Of a stretch of DNA of 64,000 bases, positions 42,544 to 51,642 are shown one piece after another. The stretch comes from Leptospiraceae bacterium. GTDB lineage: Bacteria > Spirochaetota > Leptospiria > Leptospirales > Leptospiraceae. Every line of letters starts with the position of its first letter. Positions within the stretch are counted from its first letter, which is position 1. Below the pieces are notes generated by a model. It ran no database searches, had not been told where the DNA came from, and saw nothing but the letters and a program-made list of their open reading frames with translations. The stretch covers positions 47,712 through 111,711 of the forward strand of contig JADJFV010000014.1 in assembly GCA_016708435.1 (NCBI GenBank), written 5' to 3'. Made by a program: the position numbers and the translations under genes.

Positions 42544-44259
42544 TTAATCCCTTTTGAGACTACTAGCTATTACACTCGCAATCTCGCTTTTGAGTTGTAT
42601 GCCCTTATCTACCTTGATTTGTTTTAATAGTAACTTAGGATGAAAGAGCAAATTTAAACCAAAGCGAAATTCTCTGACCATTGATTTTAAGCTGTAAATA
42701 GAAGGGCGATATTCAACTAGAACTTGCTCTAAGGCTAATTCTTTTTTTAAATCTTCTACGGTTTCTAAGAAAGCTTGGTTCGAATCTACCATACTACTTG
42801 CTAGAAAACTTTTTCCTGTGAATACCCTACCCTGTGCAAGAGATTCTAATTCTTTTAAATCTTTTTTTCGAGAAAGCATGACTCTTTCGTAGAATTGTCC
42901 ATTGACTCTTTTAATTTCTGCATTTAAAAATTCTTTAGACTCAAGGGATAATTGTCCGTATTCGGAAAATATTTCCCTAAGTGGATAAAATTCCAGTCTT
43001 TGTTTTGTGACTCCATATTTGTTATAGAGCTTTTTTAGATTGGGTCGAATCATTACAGTTCCAATAGAGCCGGTAATACAAAGAGGATTTGAAACAATTC
43101 GATCACATGCGGCTGCTATGTAGTAACCACCGGAAGCAGCGACGTTTTGAAAATAGGCATACACTTTTACTTTTTTCTTGAGCTTTAATATTTCCTGATA
43201 GATTAACTCAGAAGCAAAAGCAGAGCCACCGGAAGAGTCAATCTCTAGTATGACTCCCTTCACTGATTTGTCATCCCGTATACTTTTTAAAGCGGCTAAT
43301 ACTGGATAGGCGTGAATGGCATCTGATTTAATTTCGTCTTCTTCCTTTTTCCCCATTCCAATATTTCCCTTGAGAGGAAGGATTACTATTTTCTTTTTCT
43401 TAGGAGGAAAGAATCGAAAGATTTTTTTCTTATGAAAGAAATGAATATCGCCCAGGGTAGCTTCATCGTCTTCTACATTGCTTCCTGTCTTATCAGTCTC
43501 TTCGTAATTTTTATTACAGAAATTTTCAGTGAAGTTTTCTTCCTCTAAGTAAGCAGTTAAAAATCCAATTTCTAGTAAATACTTAGACGTAAGAATAGGA
43601 CGCTTTAGAATTTTACTTTCTAATTTTGCATTGTCATAAAATGTATCTAAGATTTGCGTCTTGATAGAGCGGATAAGCATGGTTAGATTCTCTTTGGCGG
43701 GAATTGAAAAAGAATTTCGATTAAAGCTTTCTGCAAAAGATTTATACGGACCCGATGCAAAACTATCTACTTTCACACCTAGATTTTTAAGCAAATTCCC
43801 AAAGAAGAAACTTTCTACTGCAGGAAGTAAAACCATGAACTCTCCTGATGGAGCAGAGTATTTTTTATGCATAAAAGAAAGCAAATACAAAGACTTAATG
43901 TCGCCACTTGCCGCGAACCCGGCGGTTTCAATTCCTTTCGATTTTATTTTCTCAATTTGATAAGAAAGATTCGAAAGCTCAGCCATTCCGAACTCAAGCT
44001 CTGAGCTTATATGAAAGGAAACTTTTTTGATTCTGCTACTCTTCGCAATTAAATCCAAATCATTTAAAAAATCTAGAAATAGAACCTCTGCATCTTTTCC
44101 AGTTACCCACTCTACAAGGGACGTCTTACGGTAAGAAGCAAACTTACTCGGAATTTCAATGAGGACATGATCCCCCGAGTGAAAAAATCCAAAGAGAGAT
44201 AAGTAAAGAAAACGGAAAATTCGAAACGGTAAAAATAGGGCTAATAATATATAATACAA
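42544..44259 (-). CDS. sppA: signal peptide peptidase SppA (S49, long form)
   Basis: The 571-residue protein has an N-terminal membrane helix and two S49 repeats. The first repeat holds the catalytic Lys (FASGPYKSFAESF, about residue 188). The second has EIDSSGGSAFASELIYQEI and the nucleophile Ser in FQNVAASGGYYIAAACD (about residue 393). This is the tandem architecture of E. coli-type SppA, which clears cleaved signal peptides in the membrane. A Lys-rich insert (FHKKKIFRFFPPKKKK) lies between the repeats. Confidence 0.9.
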   Translation of the reverse strand: MYYILLALFLPFRIFRFLYLSLFGFFHSGDHVLIEIPSKFASYRKTSLVEWVTGKDAEVLFLDFLNDLDLIAKSSRIKKVSFHISSELEFGMAELSNLSYQIEKIKSKGIETAGFAASGDIKSLYLLSFMHKKYSAPSGEFMVLLPAVESFFFGNLLKNLGVKVDSFASGPYKSFAESFNRNSFSIPAKENLTMLIRSIKTQILDTFYDNAKLESKILKRPILTSKYLLEIGFLTAYLEEENFTENFCNKNYEETDKTGSNVEDDEATLGDIHFFHKKKIFRFFPPKKKKIVILPLKGNIGMGKKEEDEIKSDAIHAYPVLAALKSIRDDKSVKGVILEIDSSGGSAFASELIYQEILKLKKKVKVYAYFQNVAASGGYYIAAACDRIVSNPLCITGSIGTVMIRPNLKKLYNKYGVTKQRLEFYPLREIFSEYGQLSLESKEFLNAEIKRVNGQFYERVMLSRKKDLKELESLAQGRVFTGKSFLASSMVDSNQAFLETVEDLKKELALEQVLVEYRPSIYSLKSMVREFRFGLNLLFHPKLLLKQIKVDKGIQLKSEIASVIASSLKRD

Positions 44260-44428
44260 GTATTTATCCTTTAAAGTTTATGATTTTTAACCATTGAGAT
44301 TTTGAAACTGTTATTTATGTCATTTACCATCCCTTTATTTTAACAGGAATTAATTTTGTATTTAAAAAATTTATTGAATGATTTTGTGCGCAAAGGAAAA
44401 CTTACTGTAACGGGAAAGGTGTGAAAGA

Positions 44429-45223
44429 ATGAAGAACAAATTAACTGCAAATACAATCTTAGAAGGAATCGTGGACGGCAAGACAATCGCCATGAATTGT
44501 TTCACCCTAACCGATAACTTTGTTAAGAATCTAGAAACTGTCCTTCGTAACATTCTAAATCATTATGGGAAGACAGAATTACTTCCTGCCATTTTTGGAA
44601 CAGCGCAAGAGCTAGTCAATTGGACCTGCCTTTCCAATATGCGATACATTTACTACAAGCAAAACGAATTGGACTTAAACGACGAAAAGGTCTTCAAAGA
44701 CACTGAATCTAGATTCTTAGCAAGTATCAATAAAATGAATTCATCTAACTATAGAGATTATCTAAAGGCTAATAACATGTATGTGCATGTGGTGTTTCAG
44801 CATGACGTCACAGGTCTTAATGTAAAGGTGCATAACGTTTCCGCAAACACTTTAGACCAGGAAAAATATCTTCGCTCTTATTTGAAACAAGCAATGAATT
44901 ACGCAAATGTTTTAGATTATTTTAAAGATCATCCAGAAGACCCACAGGGAAAAAACCTAGGACTTGCCTTCTCTATTATCATTTTGAAAGAATCGGGATT
45001 AAGACCGGATCTTCTAAGAATTAGTAAAGCGGGTAGTGGTGCTTATTCTCGAATCGAAATTCCATTCGGAAACGAATACCATAGCATTCGGGATAAAATC
45101 CTAAAAGACGAACAGATAGTTCCGTTTGAAAGAAAAAGTCTAGTCCCTCCTGAATTTCAAGCCGAACTAGACAAAAGAATTAAATCTATGGATATTGACT
45201 CATTAGAGTTTATTCACAATTAG
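44429..45223 (+). CDS. hypothetical protein, possibly a degenerate ATPase-type domain
   Basis: The 264-residue soluble protein has a helix pair at about residues 45-75 (FGTAQELVNWTCLSNMRYIY) and LGLAFSIIILKESG at about 178-191. These faintly recall the N-box and last helix of GHKL ATPases, but the glycine-rich boxes are absent, so I leave the family open. It converges with lepA, overlapping by four bases at the 3' ends. Confidence 0.6.
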   Translation: MKNKLTANTILEGIVDGKTIAMNCFTLTDNFVKNLETVLRNILNHYGKTELLPAIFGTAQELVNWTCLSNMRYIYYKQNELDLNDEKVFKDTESRFLASINKMNSSNYRDYLKANNMYVHVVFQHDVTGLNVKVHNVSANTLDQEKYLRSYLKQAMNYANVLDYFKDHPEDPQGKNLGLAFSIIILKESGLRPDLLRISKAGSGAYSRIEIPFGNEYHSIRDKILKDEQIVPFERKSLVPPEFQAELDKRIKSMDIDSLEFIHN

Positions 45224-47025
45224 TCGCCGGTCTTAAGAACGGCGAGAAATGCTTCCTGTGGAATCTCCACGGAACCAAATTGTTTCATTCTCTTCTTTCC
45301 TTCTTTTTGCTTTTCTAGTAACTTGCGTTTACGCGAAATATCCCCACCATAACACTTAGCCGTGACATTCTTTCTAACAGCAGAAATATTTTCACGCGCT
45401 ACGATACGCGCTCCAATACTTGCCTGTAGTGCAATTAAGAATTGTTGACGCGGAATTAATTCTCTTAGTTTAGAAATCACAGCACGACCACGAGCTTCTG
45501 CACGTGTCTTATGAACGATAGTCGAAAGAGCATCGACAGGCTCAGCATTTACTAAAATATCTAACTTCACAAGATTGGATTCTCTATATTCGGCAGGCTC
45601 GTAGTCTAACGATGCGTAGCCTTTTGTGTAAGATTTTAATTTATCATAGAACTCAAAGATTAATTCAGCGAGTGGAATTTCATACATCATCTGGACTTTG
45701 TCTTCATCTAAATAAACCGTATCTAAATGCACTCCTCTTTTTTCAATCACTAGAGACATGATATTACCCACATATTCATTGGGTGTAAAGATGGTTGCCT
45801 TTACAAAAGGTTCTTCCATCATCTCAATTGATTGAGGCTCCGGAAATTTAGAAGGATTGTCTATTTCAAAAACTTCTCCACGAGTATTTGTGATTCGATA
45901 CTTTACAGAAGGAGCAGTCGTGATTAATTCAAGATTAAATTCACGCTCGAGTCTTTCTTGCACAATCTCCATATGCAGTAAACCAAGATAACCCACACGA
46001 AACCCAAAGCCAAGAGCAAGTGAATTTTCTCTTTCATAAACTAAAGCTGCGTCATTTAATTTTAGCTTCTCGATTGCTTCTACTAGTTCATCAAACTGTT
46101 CTCCATAAATTGGAAAGAGTCCAGAAAACACCATCGGCTTTGCTTCTTTATAGCCGATCACCACCTCAGTGGCCCTTCTATCAAAATGAGTAACCGTATC
46201 TCCCGATCTTGCATCGGCTACTCTTTTGATACCTGCAACAATATATCCAACATCCCCTGCCCCTAAGAAGTCTTGTGATAAAAGGTTAATACGATTTATC
46301 CCCACATCGGTCACGATAAAATCAGTTCCACCACTCATTAGAAAAATACGATCGCCTTTCTTTACAGTTCCATCTACAATACGGACTTTGATTACGACAC
46401 CCATATAGGTATCAAAATAGGAATCATAGATCAAAGCCTTGAGCGGTTTCTGGTCATCTCCCACAGGAGGAGGAATTAATTTACAAATGGATTCTAATAC
46501 TTCAATTACATTCTGTCCAGTCTTTGCAGAAATAGAAATTGCCTCAGCAGAATCAAGTCCGAGGCTATCTTCGATTAGCTTCATACACTTGGGAATATCC
46601 GCACTTGGTAAATCTATTTTATTAATAACAGGAATGATTTTTAATTCGGCTTCCATCGCGAGGTAGAGGTTCGCGAGAGTCTGTGCTTCGACACCTTGAC
46701 TCGCATCTACAATCAGTAATACGCCTTCACAGGCTTTGAGGGAGCGTGAGACTTCATAATTAAAATCTACGTGCCCTGGAGTATCGATTAGATTTAGATA
46801 ATAGGTATTACCATCCCTAGAATGAAATTCGAGAGAGGCATTGTTTGCCTTAATCGTGATTCCACGCTCTCGCTCAATATCCATAGTATCGAGAATTTGA
46901 TTTTTTTTAGTTCTCTCATCGGTAACAAGAGTAAGTTCGAGAAGTCTATCTGCGAGAGTAGACTTCCCATGGTCAATATGCGCTATAATGGAAAAATTTC
47001 GTGTAAATTTCTGTTTGTCTGACAT
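45220..47025 (-). CDS. lepA: elongation factor 4 (LepA)
   Basis: The 601-residue translational GTPase has G1 IIAHIDHGKSTLADRL, switch region RERGITIKAN, G3 DTPGHVDFNYEV and G4 INKIDLPSAD. EF-G-like domains III and V are present. The LepA-specific C-terminal domain includes LVNAEPVDALSTIVHK, AEARGRAVISKLRELIPRQ and CYGGDISRKRKLL. Full length. Confidence 0.97.
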   Translation of the reverse strand: MSDKQKFTRNFSIIAHIDHGKSTLADRLLELTLVTDERTKKNQILDTMDIERERGITIKANNASLEFHSRDGNTYYLNLIDTPGHVDFNYEVSRSLKACEGVLLIVDASQGVEAQTLANLYLAMEAELKIIPVINKIDLPSADIPKCMKLIEDSLGLDSAEAISISAKTGQNVIEVLESICKLIPPPVGDDQKPLKALIYDSYFDTYMGVVIKVRIVDGTVKKGDRIFLMSGGTDFIVTDVGINRINLLSQDFLGAGDVGYIVAGIKRVADARSGDTVTHFDRRATEVVIGYKEAKPMVFSGLFPIYGEQFDELVEAIEKLKLNDAALVYERENSLALGFGFRVGYLGLLHMEIVQERLEREFNLELITTAPSVKYRITNTRGEVFEIDNPSKFPEPQSIEMMEEPFVKATIFTPNEYVGNIMSLVIEKRGVHLDTVYLDEDKVQMMYEIPLAELIFEFYDKLKSYTKGYASLDYEPAEYRESNLVKLDILVNAEPVDALSTIVHKTRAEARGRAVISKLRELIPRQQFLIALQASIGARIVARENISAVRKNVTAKCYGGDISRKRKLLEKQKEGKKRMKQFGSVEIPQEAFLAVLKTGD

Positions 47026-47074
47026 GCTGTATTTTAAAATTACAGAGACGTCCTATTTAGCAAGTCATTTTGTC

Positions 47075-47455
47075 TTAGGCGTTATCAGCGAGGCGAATAT
47101 CTTCTTCTGTCACAACACTTCGCGTATATCGAATATAATCAACGTCTTTGATTGTAATCACACCCTGTGGCATGGTAGAATCTAGCATTCTGACAATCTC
47201 TTCAACCCGCGACTCGGATTCGATTACGTTCATCACAATAGTAGAATCTTTGTTCCAGAGACTTGCAATCGACTCATCAGGATACTTTACCTTTAAATCA
47301 GTTCCATAGCCAGATGTGGATTTTAGAACAGTGCAGCCTGTGATTCCCATAGCAATAAATCGATCTATCAAAGTTTTATAGAGAGGAACATTGTCTCTCT
47401 CCTCTTTGCTATTGATATAAATGGTCAGTTCTTTTTTTTTATCTCTAATTTTCAT
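47075..47455 (-). CDS. DUF190 family protein
   Basis: The 126-residue protein matches the PII-like DUF190 fold: LTIYINSKEERDNVPLYKTL at the N-terminus, AMGITGCTVLKSTSGYG at about 33-49, and PQGVITIKDVDYIRY near the end. Members often accompany the fluoride channel CrcB, but no crcB or fluoride riboswitch is seen here. GAGG lies about eight bases before the ATG. Its function is not known. Confidence 0.8.
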   Translation of the reverse strand: MKIRDKKKELTIYINSKEERDNVPLYKTLIDRFIAMGITGCTVLKSTSGYGTDLKVKYPDESIASLWNKDSTIVMNVIESESRVEEIVRMLDSTMPQGVITIKDVDYIRYTRSVVTEEDIRLADNA

Positions 47456-47858
47456 TAAGATGCCTCGTTGTTTTTGAAATGTTATTTACTATGATTTGAC
47501 TGTAAAGAGTAATCTTGACGTTAATATTAAAAAAATATGACAGATTACAACGCACAAAGACTAGAATAGACTGTTCTAAAAAAACTTGCCATATATATTT
47601 CTTCGTAACGCATATCAAAAAAACAAGGTCTCTCAGACATACAAGCATTAGCCTTTTAACAAAAATGGATTAGCTTTCCAGCTTTACTTTTTCCATTACA
47701 TTCCCTGTCATTTTTTTTAAATCATGAAACAATACAGAAAATCAAATACTTGACTAAAAATAAATGAAATATTTGAAGCAAACTAGACTATAATTTTTTA
47801 AATTTTTCTCTAGCCATAAATATATCCTTATTAAACTAGAAACGTGAGGGTTGCACAT
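47456..47858. other. AT-rich intergenic region
   Basis: The region between divergent DUF190 and SMI1-like genes contains no frame, hairpin or repeat that I can support. Promoters for both genes presumably lie here, but no convincing -35/-10 pair stands out. Confidence 0.4.
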
Positions 47859-48260
47859 ATGAGTAAGAAAGATATAGAACAGGTTATTAAGGGTTTTGAA
47901 AAATTGAATCTCCACTTCAAAACTCCTAACCAAACTGAAGAACAAATCCATGAGATGGAAAAAAAAATTGGTTGTAGCTTACCACCGGACTTTAAGAAGA
48001 CTCTTCTTGCCGGATATATTGACAAGGGAACGTTTCATTTTCTTCCGCTGACAAGGTATGAAAAAGATGAACGTTATTTAGTTTTTGGGCAATGGAATGA
48101 TGACACATTTCTATTTGATACAAAAGCAAAAGTAAAGTTAAAAGACTATCCAGTCTTTGTAATTGCTGGTCGAAGCGAGCCAGAAAAATGCTTCGACAAT
48201 TTTCATGACTGGTTAAAAACAGTTTTAAACGCAGTAAACAGAGCAAACTTTCCGGGGTAA
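47859..48260 (+). CDS. SMI1/KNR4 (SUKH) family protein
   Basis: The 133-residue protein has the SUKH fold signature: TEEQIHEMEKKIGCSLPPDF at about residues 27-46 followed by the helix KKTLLAGY, and FHDWLKTVLNAV at the end. SUKH proteins are often immunity proteins of polymorphic toxin systems, but no toxin gene is adjacent. GAGGG at 47846-47850 is eight bases before ATG 47859, so I prefer that to the in-frame GTG at 47844. Confidence 0.78.
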   Translation: MSKKDIEQVIKGFEKLNLHFKTPNQTEEQIHEMEKKIGCSLPPDFKKTLLAGYIDKGTFHFLPLTRYEKDERYLVFGQWNDDTFLFDTKAKVKLKDYPVFVIAGRSEPEKCFDNFHDWLKTVLNAVNRANFPG

Positions 48261-48295
48261 GAGTAATTAACCGCTTAGAGAGGTTAATTACCCCA
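48255..48295. terminator. strong inverted repeat at the end of the SUKH gene
   Basis: GGGG at 48255-48258 and GTAATTAACC at 48264-48273 pair with GGTTAATTAC at 48283-48292 and CCCC at 48292-48295. The stem includes the stop codon. It directly precedes palindromic element copy D. It may be a terminator or part of the mobile repeat insertion. Confidence 0.5.
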
Positions 48296-48296
48296 G

Positions 48297-48473
48297 TCAC
48301 CTCGAACATGCGAAGGCATTGGGCGCGACCAAGCGCAGGGAGGAAAAATCGTGAGAGGTCTATCTAGCTTAATACTATCGTTGTATTGCCAAATAGATTT
48401 CTCACGGTGCAACTAAAAAGTAAAATCTTTCTGTATGTTACAAATCCAACACCTAAGCACAGTTCGAAATGAC
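48297..48473. repeat. palindromic dispersed element, copy D (intergenic, inverted)
   Basis: It carries GTCACCTCGAAC, CGTGAGAGGTCTATCT, AATAGATTTCTCACGG and CAGTTCGAAATGAC, i.e. the same element in the opposite orientation to copies A-C. At 177 bp it separates the SUKH gene from the 724-residue protein gene. Confidence 0.8.
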
Positions 48474-48478
48474 TCTTA

Positions 48479-50653
48479 TTAACGAAACGCTTCTGCTCTT
48501 TTTAATAATTCTTCAAGCCCTGGCTCTTTCGGATTACGCGGCTTACCCGGATGAATCACGGATACCTGACAGTTCTCAGCCGCTTCCACCAATTGCGCAT
48601 AGGTTCCTGCATTTACATCTGCGATATAAGCCTGCCTGTTATTATCATAAGCGAACATTTTATTATTGAGTGTCACACACTCGTTGCAAGTAGAGCAGCG
48701 AGGCGAATCAATATATGCCTCATCGCGAGACCTCTCTGTCTCGGCTTCCACAACAGCACTCGAAGAAGTAACAGTCGCAACTGCTTCGGTTTGCTTATCT
48801 GCTTCTATTTGCATTCTTTCTTCCCAGGCTTTCTTCTCTCTTGCGAGTAAGATTTCTGCATGAGAATTGTGAATCCCACCTAGTTCTTGAAGGCTACGCC
48901 ACATTTCCCGAGAGCGCCTTGCTTCTCTTAGCATTCTCTCATCTACAATTACTTTTTGGAGTATATTGTCATTATCCACCATATAGATAAAAGGAATTTT
49001 ATCGGGAAATCCTTTCTTTTCTCTCGTTAGCGATTCGTCTACTGCAAGTAAACTATCATCCCATTTAGATTCAGAAACACGCGCAAAATGCCTTGCATAC
49101 CGCGTATCGCAGGAAATAAAATCAAGATAAGTAAATGCAATCTCTTCTTTCTTACGCAGAAGAGAAGCGCCTTCATATTGAAAGCTATGTATATTCCAAT
49201 CCAAATCGATTTGTGAATTAGCCTGTAAATTAAAGCGAGATGCCCAATTGCTACCATGAGAAGGATCATACACAAAAGCAGGAAAGGCTCTAGACTCCAT
49301 TGCAGCTGCTGATAACAAATAGGGGGATACATTTGATTTACCGCTAGCACCGGAGTAAATACTAAATAAAGAAGATCCACTAAAGTGTAGACCATCTAAG
49401 ATTTGTTCTCTAAATTTATATAGATTCGAATTACTAGACTGCAAAACATAAACATCATTGAGTCCCATAGCCATACTTGCTAATTGCTTACTTCCCATTC
49501 CAGAAATAAAGTTTCCGTTATTAGACTTTGTCTCTTCTAAAATATCATCTGTCTGCAATAAAACTTTGATTGGAAGTTCAGAGGAGAGAATCTCGAGTAG
49601 CCGCGCATATTCACTCGCCGGAAAACGATGCGTATTCACACAGACTAAATAATCAGGAAAGAGGGAAAGTTCAGTCGGATCAAGACCATTTGCTCCAAAG
49701 TCTTCAAATAAAATATCATGCTTTGCAGGATTGTATTGACCTTCTATTTCTAATTCTGCAATTGCAATCGCACGGGCAAGCTCGATCATCTTTTGATATC
49801 TCGCTAAATAGGTTTCCAATGCATCACTACAACTTTCAAAGATAAAGGTGTAAGTATTTCCCCGTGTTTCACTCTCTACTCTCTCCAGAGAAAAAAACTT
49901 CTGTGATTTCAAGACATCTAGTAAATCACTGATTCGCTTTTTTCTACTCTCAGGAAATCCTTCTTTTGGAATTGTCTTAGAAAGAAATTTGGACATCACA
50001 GTAAAATCAAATAAATCACCGTGAACACTTCCAATTGATTTTTCTAAATGCTCCTTACTTCTACCCTTCTCTGATTTTTCAAAATCTGATTTTAGAATGT
50101 CTGAGAGTTTTACTATTAACCGCTCCAAGTTTTTACTAAACAACTCTGCCTTTTTTTTCTGTGCAGTTTCCCAGAGATGCTTCACTAAACGCACTGGAAA
50201 TTTTTCATCACAGTCTACCACTTCTCCGTCTATTTTGATAGAAGCTTTGAAGTCTTCCATTTTTTCCTGAAAAGCTTTATCTACTTGAGACAAATAGGAA
50301 TTTGCCGCCTTATTCCATAGAGAGGAGAAATTACCTTTTACTCCATTTGTAAGAAGACAGCGAATTTCTTTTTCTATTTGGAGAGCATTCTTCTTGATTC
50401 GGTCTCCTTCTATTCCTGTCTTTACTTCTAATAAAGCTTTATCGATTACACTCGAAAGAGATTCTACCATAGACTTACCCAATTTATCCTCGGAGAGAAT
50501 TACCGGATAATCATACCTAACCTCTGTCATATTTTTAAATCTTGCAAAGAGTGCAGGCTTTAGATTGAGTTTATCAATTCCATTCAGATGATCACTGAAC
50601 TGTCTTCCCGTTAAATAAAATGCGATATGCGCATGAGCACCAGCTACTTCCAT
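48479..50653 (-). CDS. large unrecognised protein with C-terminal [4Fe-4S]-like motif, end of Kor/Nfn operon
   Basis: The 724-residue protein is soluble. Its N-terminal 300 residues are helical and unassigned. The middle (about 400-510: ASMAMGLNDVYVLQSSNSN, GSSLFSIYSGASG, FPAFVYDPSHGSN) recalls the C-terminal part of pyruvate:ferredoxin oxidoreductase, where MAMGYxxVYVA precedes the substrate-domain end. The C-terminus has CSTCNEC plus a distant NCQVSVIHPG, a layout for one ferredoxin-type [4Fe-4S] cluster. It starts nine bases after korB with GGAGGG before the ATG, so it belongs to that operon. I infer an electron-transfer or regulatory subunit. Confidence 0.7.
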   Translation of the reverse strand: MEVAGAHAHIAFYLTGRQFSDHLNGIDKLNLKPALFARFKNMTEVRYDYPVILSEDKLGKSMVESLSSVIDKALLEVKTGIEGDRIKKNALQIEKEIRCLLTNGVKGNFSSLWNKAANSYLSQVDKAFQEKMEDFKASIKIDGEVVDCDEKFPVRLVKHLWETAQKKKAELFSKNLERLIVKLSDILKSDFEKSEKGRSKEHLEKSIGSVHGDLFDFTVMSKFLSKTIPKEGFPESRKKRISDLLDVLKSQKFFSLERVESETRGNTYTFIFESCSDALETYLARYQKMIELARAIAIAELEIEGQYNPAKHDILFEDFGANGLDPTELSLFPDYLVCVNTHRFPASEYARLLEILSSELPIKVLLQTDDILEETKSNNGNFISGMGSKQLASMAMGLNDVYVLQSSNSNLYKFREQILDGLHFSGSSLFSIYSGASGKSNVSPYLLSAAAMESRAFPAFVYDPSHGSNWASRFNLQANSQIDLDWNIHSFQYEGASLLRKKEEIAFTYLDFISCDTRYARHFARVSESKWDDSLLAVDESLTREKKGFPDKIPFIYMVDNDNILQKVIVDERMLREARRSREMWRSLQELGGIHNSHAEILLAREKKAWEERMQIEADKQTEAVATVTSSSAVVEAETERSRDEAYIDSPRCSTCNECVTLNNKMFAYDNNRQAYIADVNAGTYAQLVEAAENCQVSVIHPGKPRNPKEPGLEELLKRAEAFR

Positions 50654-50662
50654 ATACCCTCC

Positions 50663-51631
50663 CTAAACTTCCTCAGGCCAAACAGTAAATTTATCCAACT
50701 CTGCATTTAACCCATTTCGCGTAACTTCCGGAGTTCTAAGGAGAGTCGAATAACGCAAATCTTCATAGCAGGGAATTTCTGGATTTTGATAGATAATTCC
50801 TACCGGTATTGGATCTGTCGTAAATGCTATGTCCGTTGCTTCTTTAAAGTTCATCGGGTCGTGGTGCATTTGGTTTTTATAAACTTTAGAAAGACCTGAA
50901 CTCAAATTAATTCCATTTTCATGATGAAGCATTAACACTCTCTGTGGATCATGTAACCATGGCTCTAAAGATTGTGGTAGCCATTCCGGACAACGCTGCA
51001 CAATTCGCACAAACGATAGACCTTTATGATGATAGGCAGCTTTCACAATATCAAATAAAACTTCTGGAATCCAATCTACCGCTTGTGCTAGAAAAGAACA
51101 ATTCTGAACTCCGAGGGTAACGGATAACGGGTTCAGTGCATCTAAATAACTTCCGCGCGGAGTAGTATTACTCTTAGTTCCAATCGGCGAAGTAGGAGAA
51201 GCCTGTTTTTTTGTAAGACCGTAGATTTGATTGTCATGTAAAAAAACAGTGATGTTCATATTGTATCGAATCGCATGAATCCAATGCCCCGCTCCAATAC
51301 TACAACAGTCTCCGTCACCCTTATTTACAAATACAGTTAGATCCGGACGAGCCATCTTTACACCTTCCGCAATCGGAAGAGCCCTTCCATGAATTCCGTG
51401 AAATCCGTATGTCTTCATATAATGAGGAAAACGACTCGAACAACCAATCCCAGAAATAAAAACAGTTTTCTCGGGACGAAGTCCTTCATCTCTACAGAGT
51501 CTCTGGACTGCGGCAAGTATTGCGTTATCCCCACAGCCAGTGCACCAACGGGGAACACCACTTTGATAATCTTCGAGAGCATGAAGCTCATCGGACATTT
51601 GTAATAAACATTCAGTTGCGGATAATGACAT
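50663..51631 (-). CDS. korB: 2-oxoacid:ferredoxin oxidoreductase beta subunit
   Basis: The TPP-binding subunit has WCTGCGDNAILAAVQRL near the N-terminus, GIGCSSRFPHYMKTYGFHGI, and the TPP/Mg motif GDGDCCSIGAGHWIHAIR ending in the DNQIYGLTKKQASPTS loop. This is the KorB/OorB type, probably 2-oxoglutarate specific. I use ATG 51631, which has GGAGGG four bases upstream, rather than the ATG at 51643 that overlaps the korA stop. It has a long C-terminal tail (CPEWLPQSLEPWLHD onward). Confidence 0.92.
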   Translation of the reverse strand: MSLSATECLLQMSDELHALEDYQSGVPRWCTGCGDNAILAAVQRLCRDEGLRPEKTVFISGIGCSSRFPHYMKTYGFHGIHGRALPIAEGVKMARPDLTVFVNKGDGDCCSIGAGHWIHAIRYNMNITVFLHDNQIYGLTKKQASPTSPIGTKSNTTPRGSYLDALNPLSVTLGVQNCSFLAQAVDWIPEVLFDIVKAAYHHKGLSFVRIVQRCPEWLPQSLEPWLHDPQRVLMLHHENGINLSSGLSKVYKNQMHHDPMNFKEATDIAFTTDPIPVGIIYQNPEIPCYEDLRYSTLLRTPEVTRNGLNAELDKFTVWPEEV

Positions 51632-51642
51632 ATTTCCCTCCA

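Noticed and set aside
47456..47858. Fluoride riboswitch upstream of the DUF190 gene
   Set aside because: DUF190 genes are sometimes linked to fluoride export, but I could not find the conserved riboswitch core or a crcB gene.
48551..49845. Several plus-strand frames opposite the 724-residue protein
   Set aside because: The minus frame is long, has a GGAGGG site and Fe-S motif; the plus frames are by-products of codon bias.
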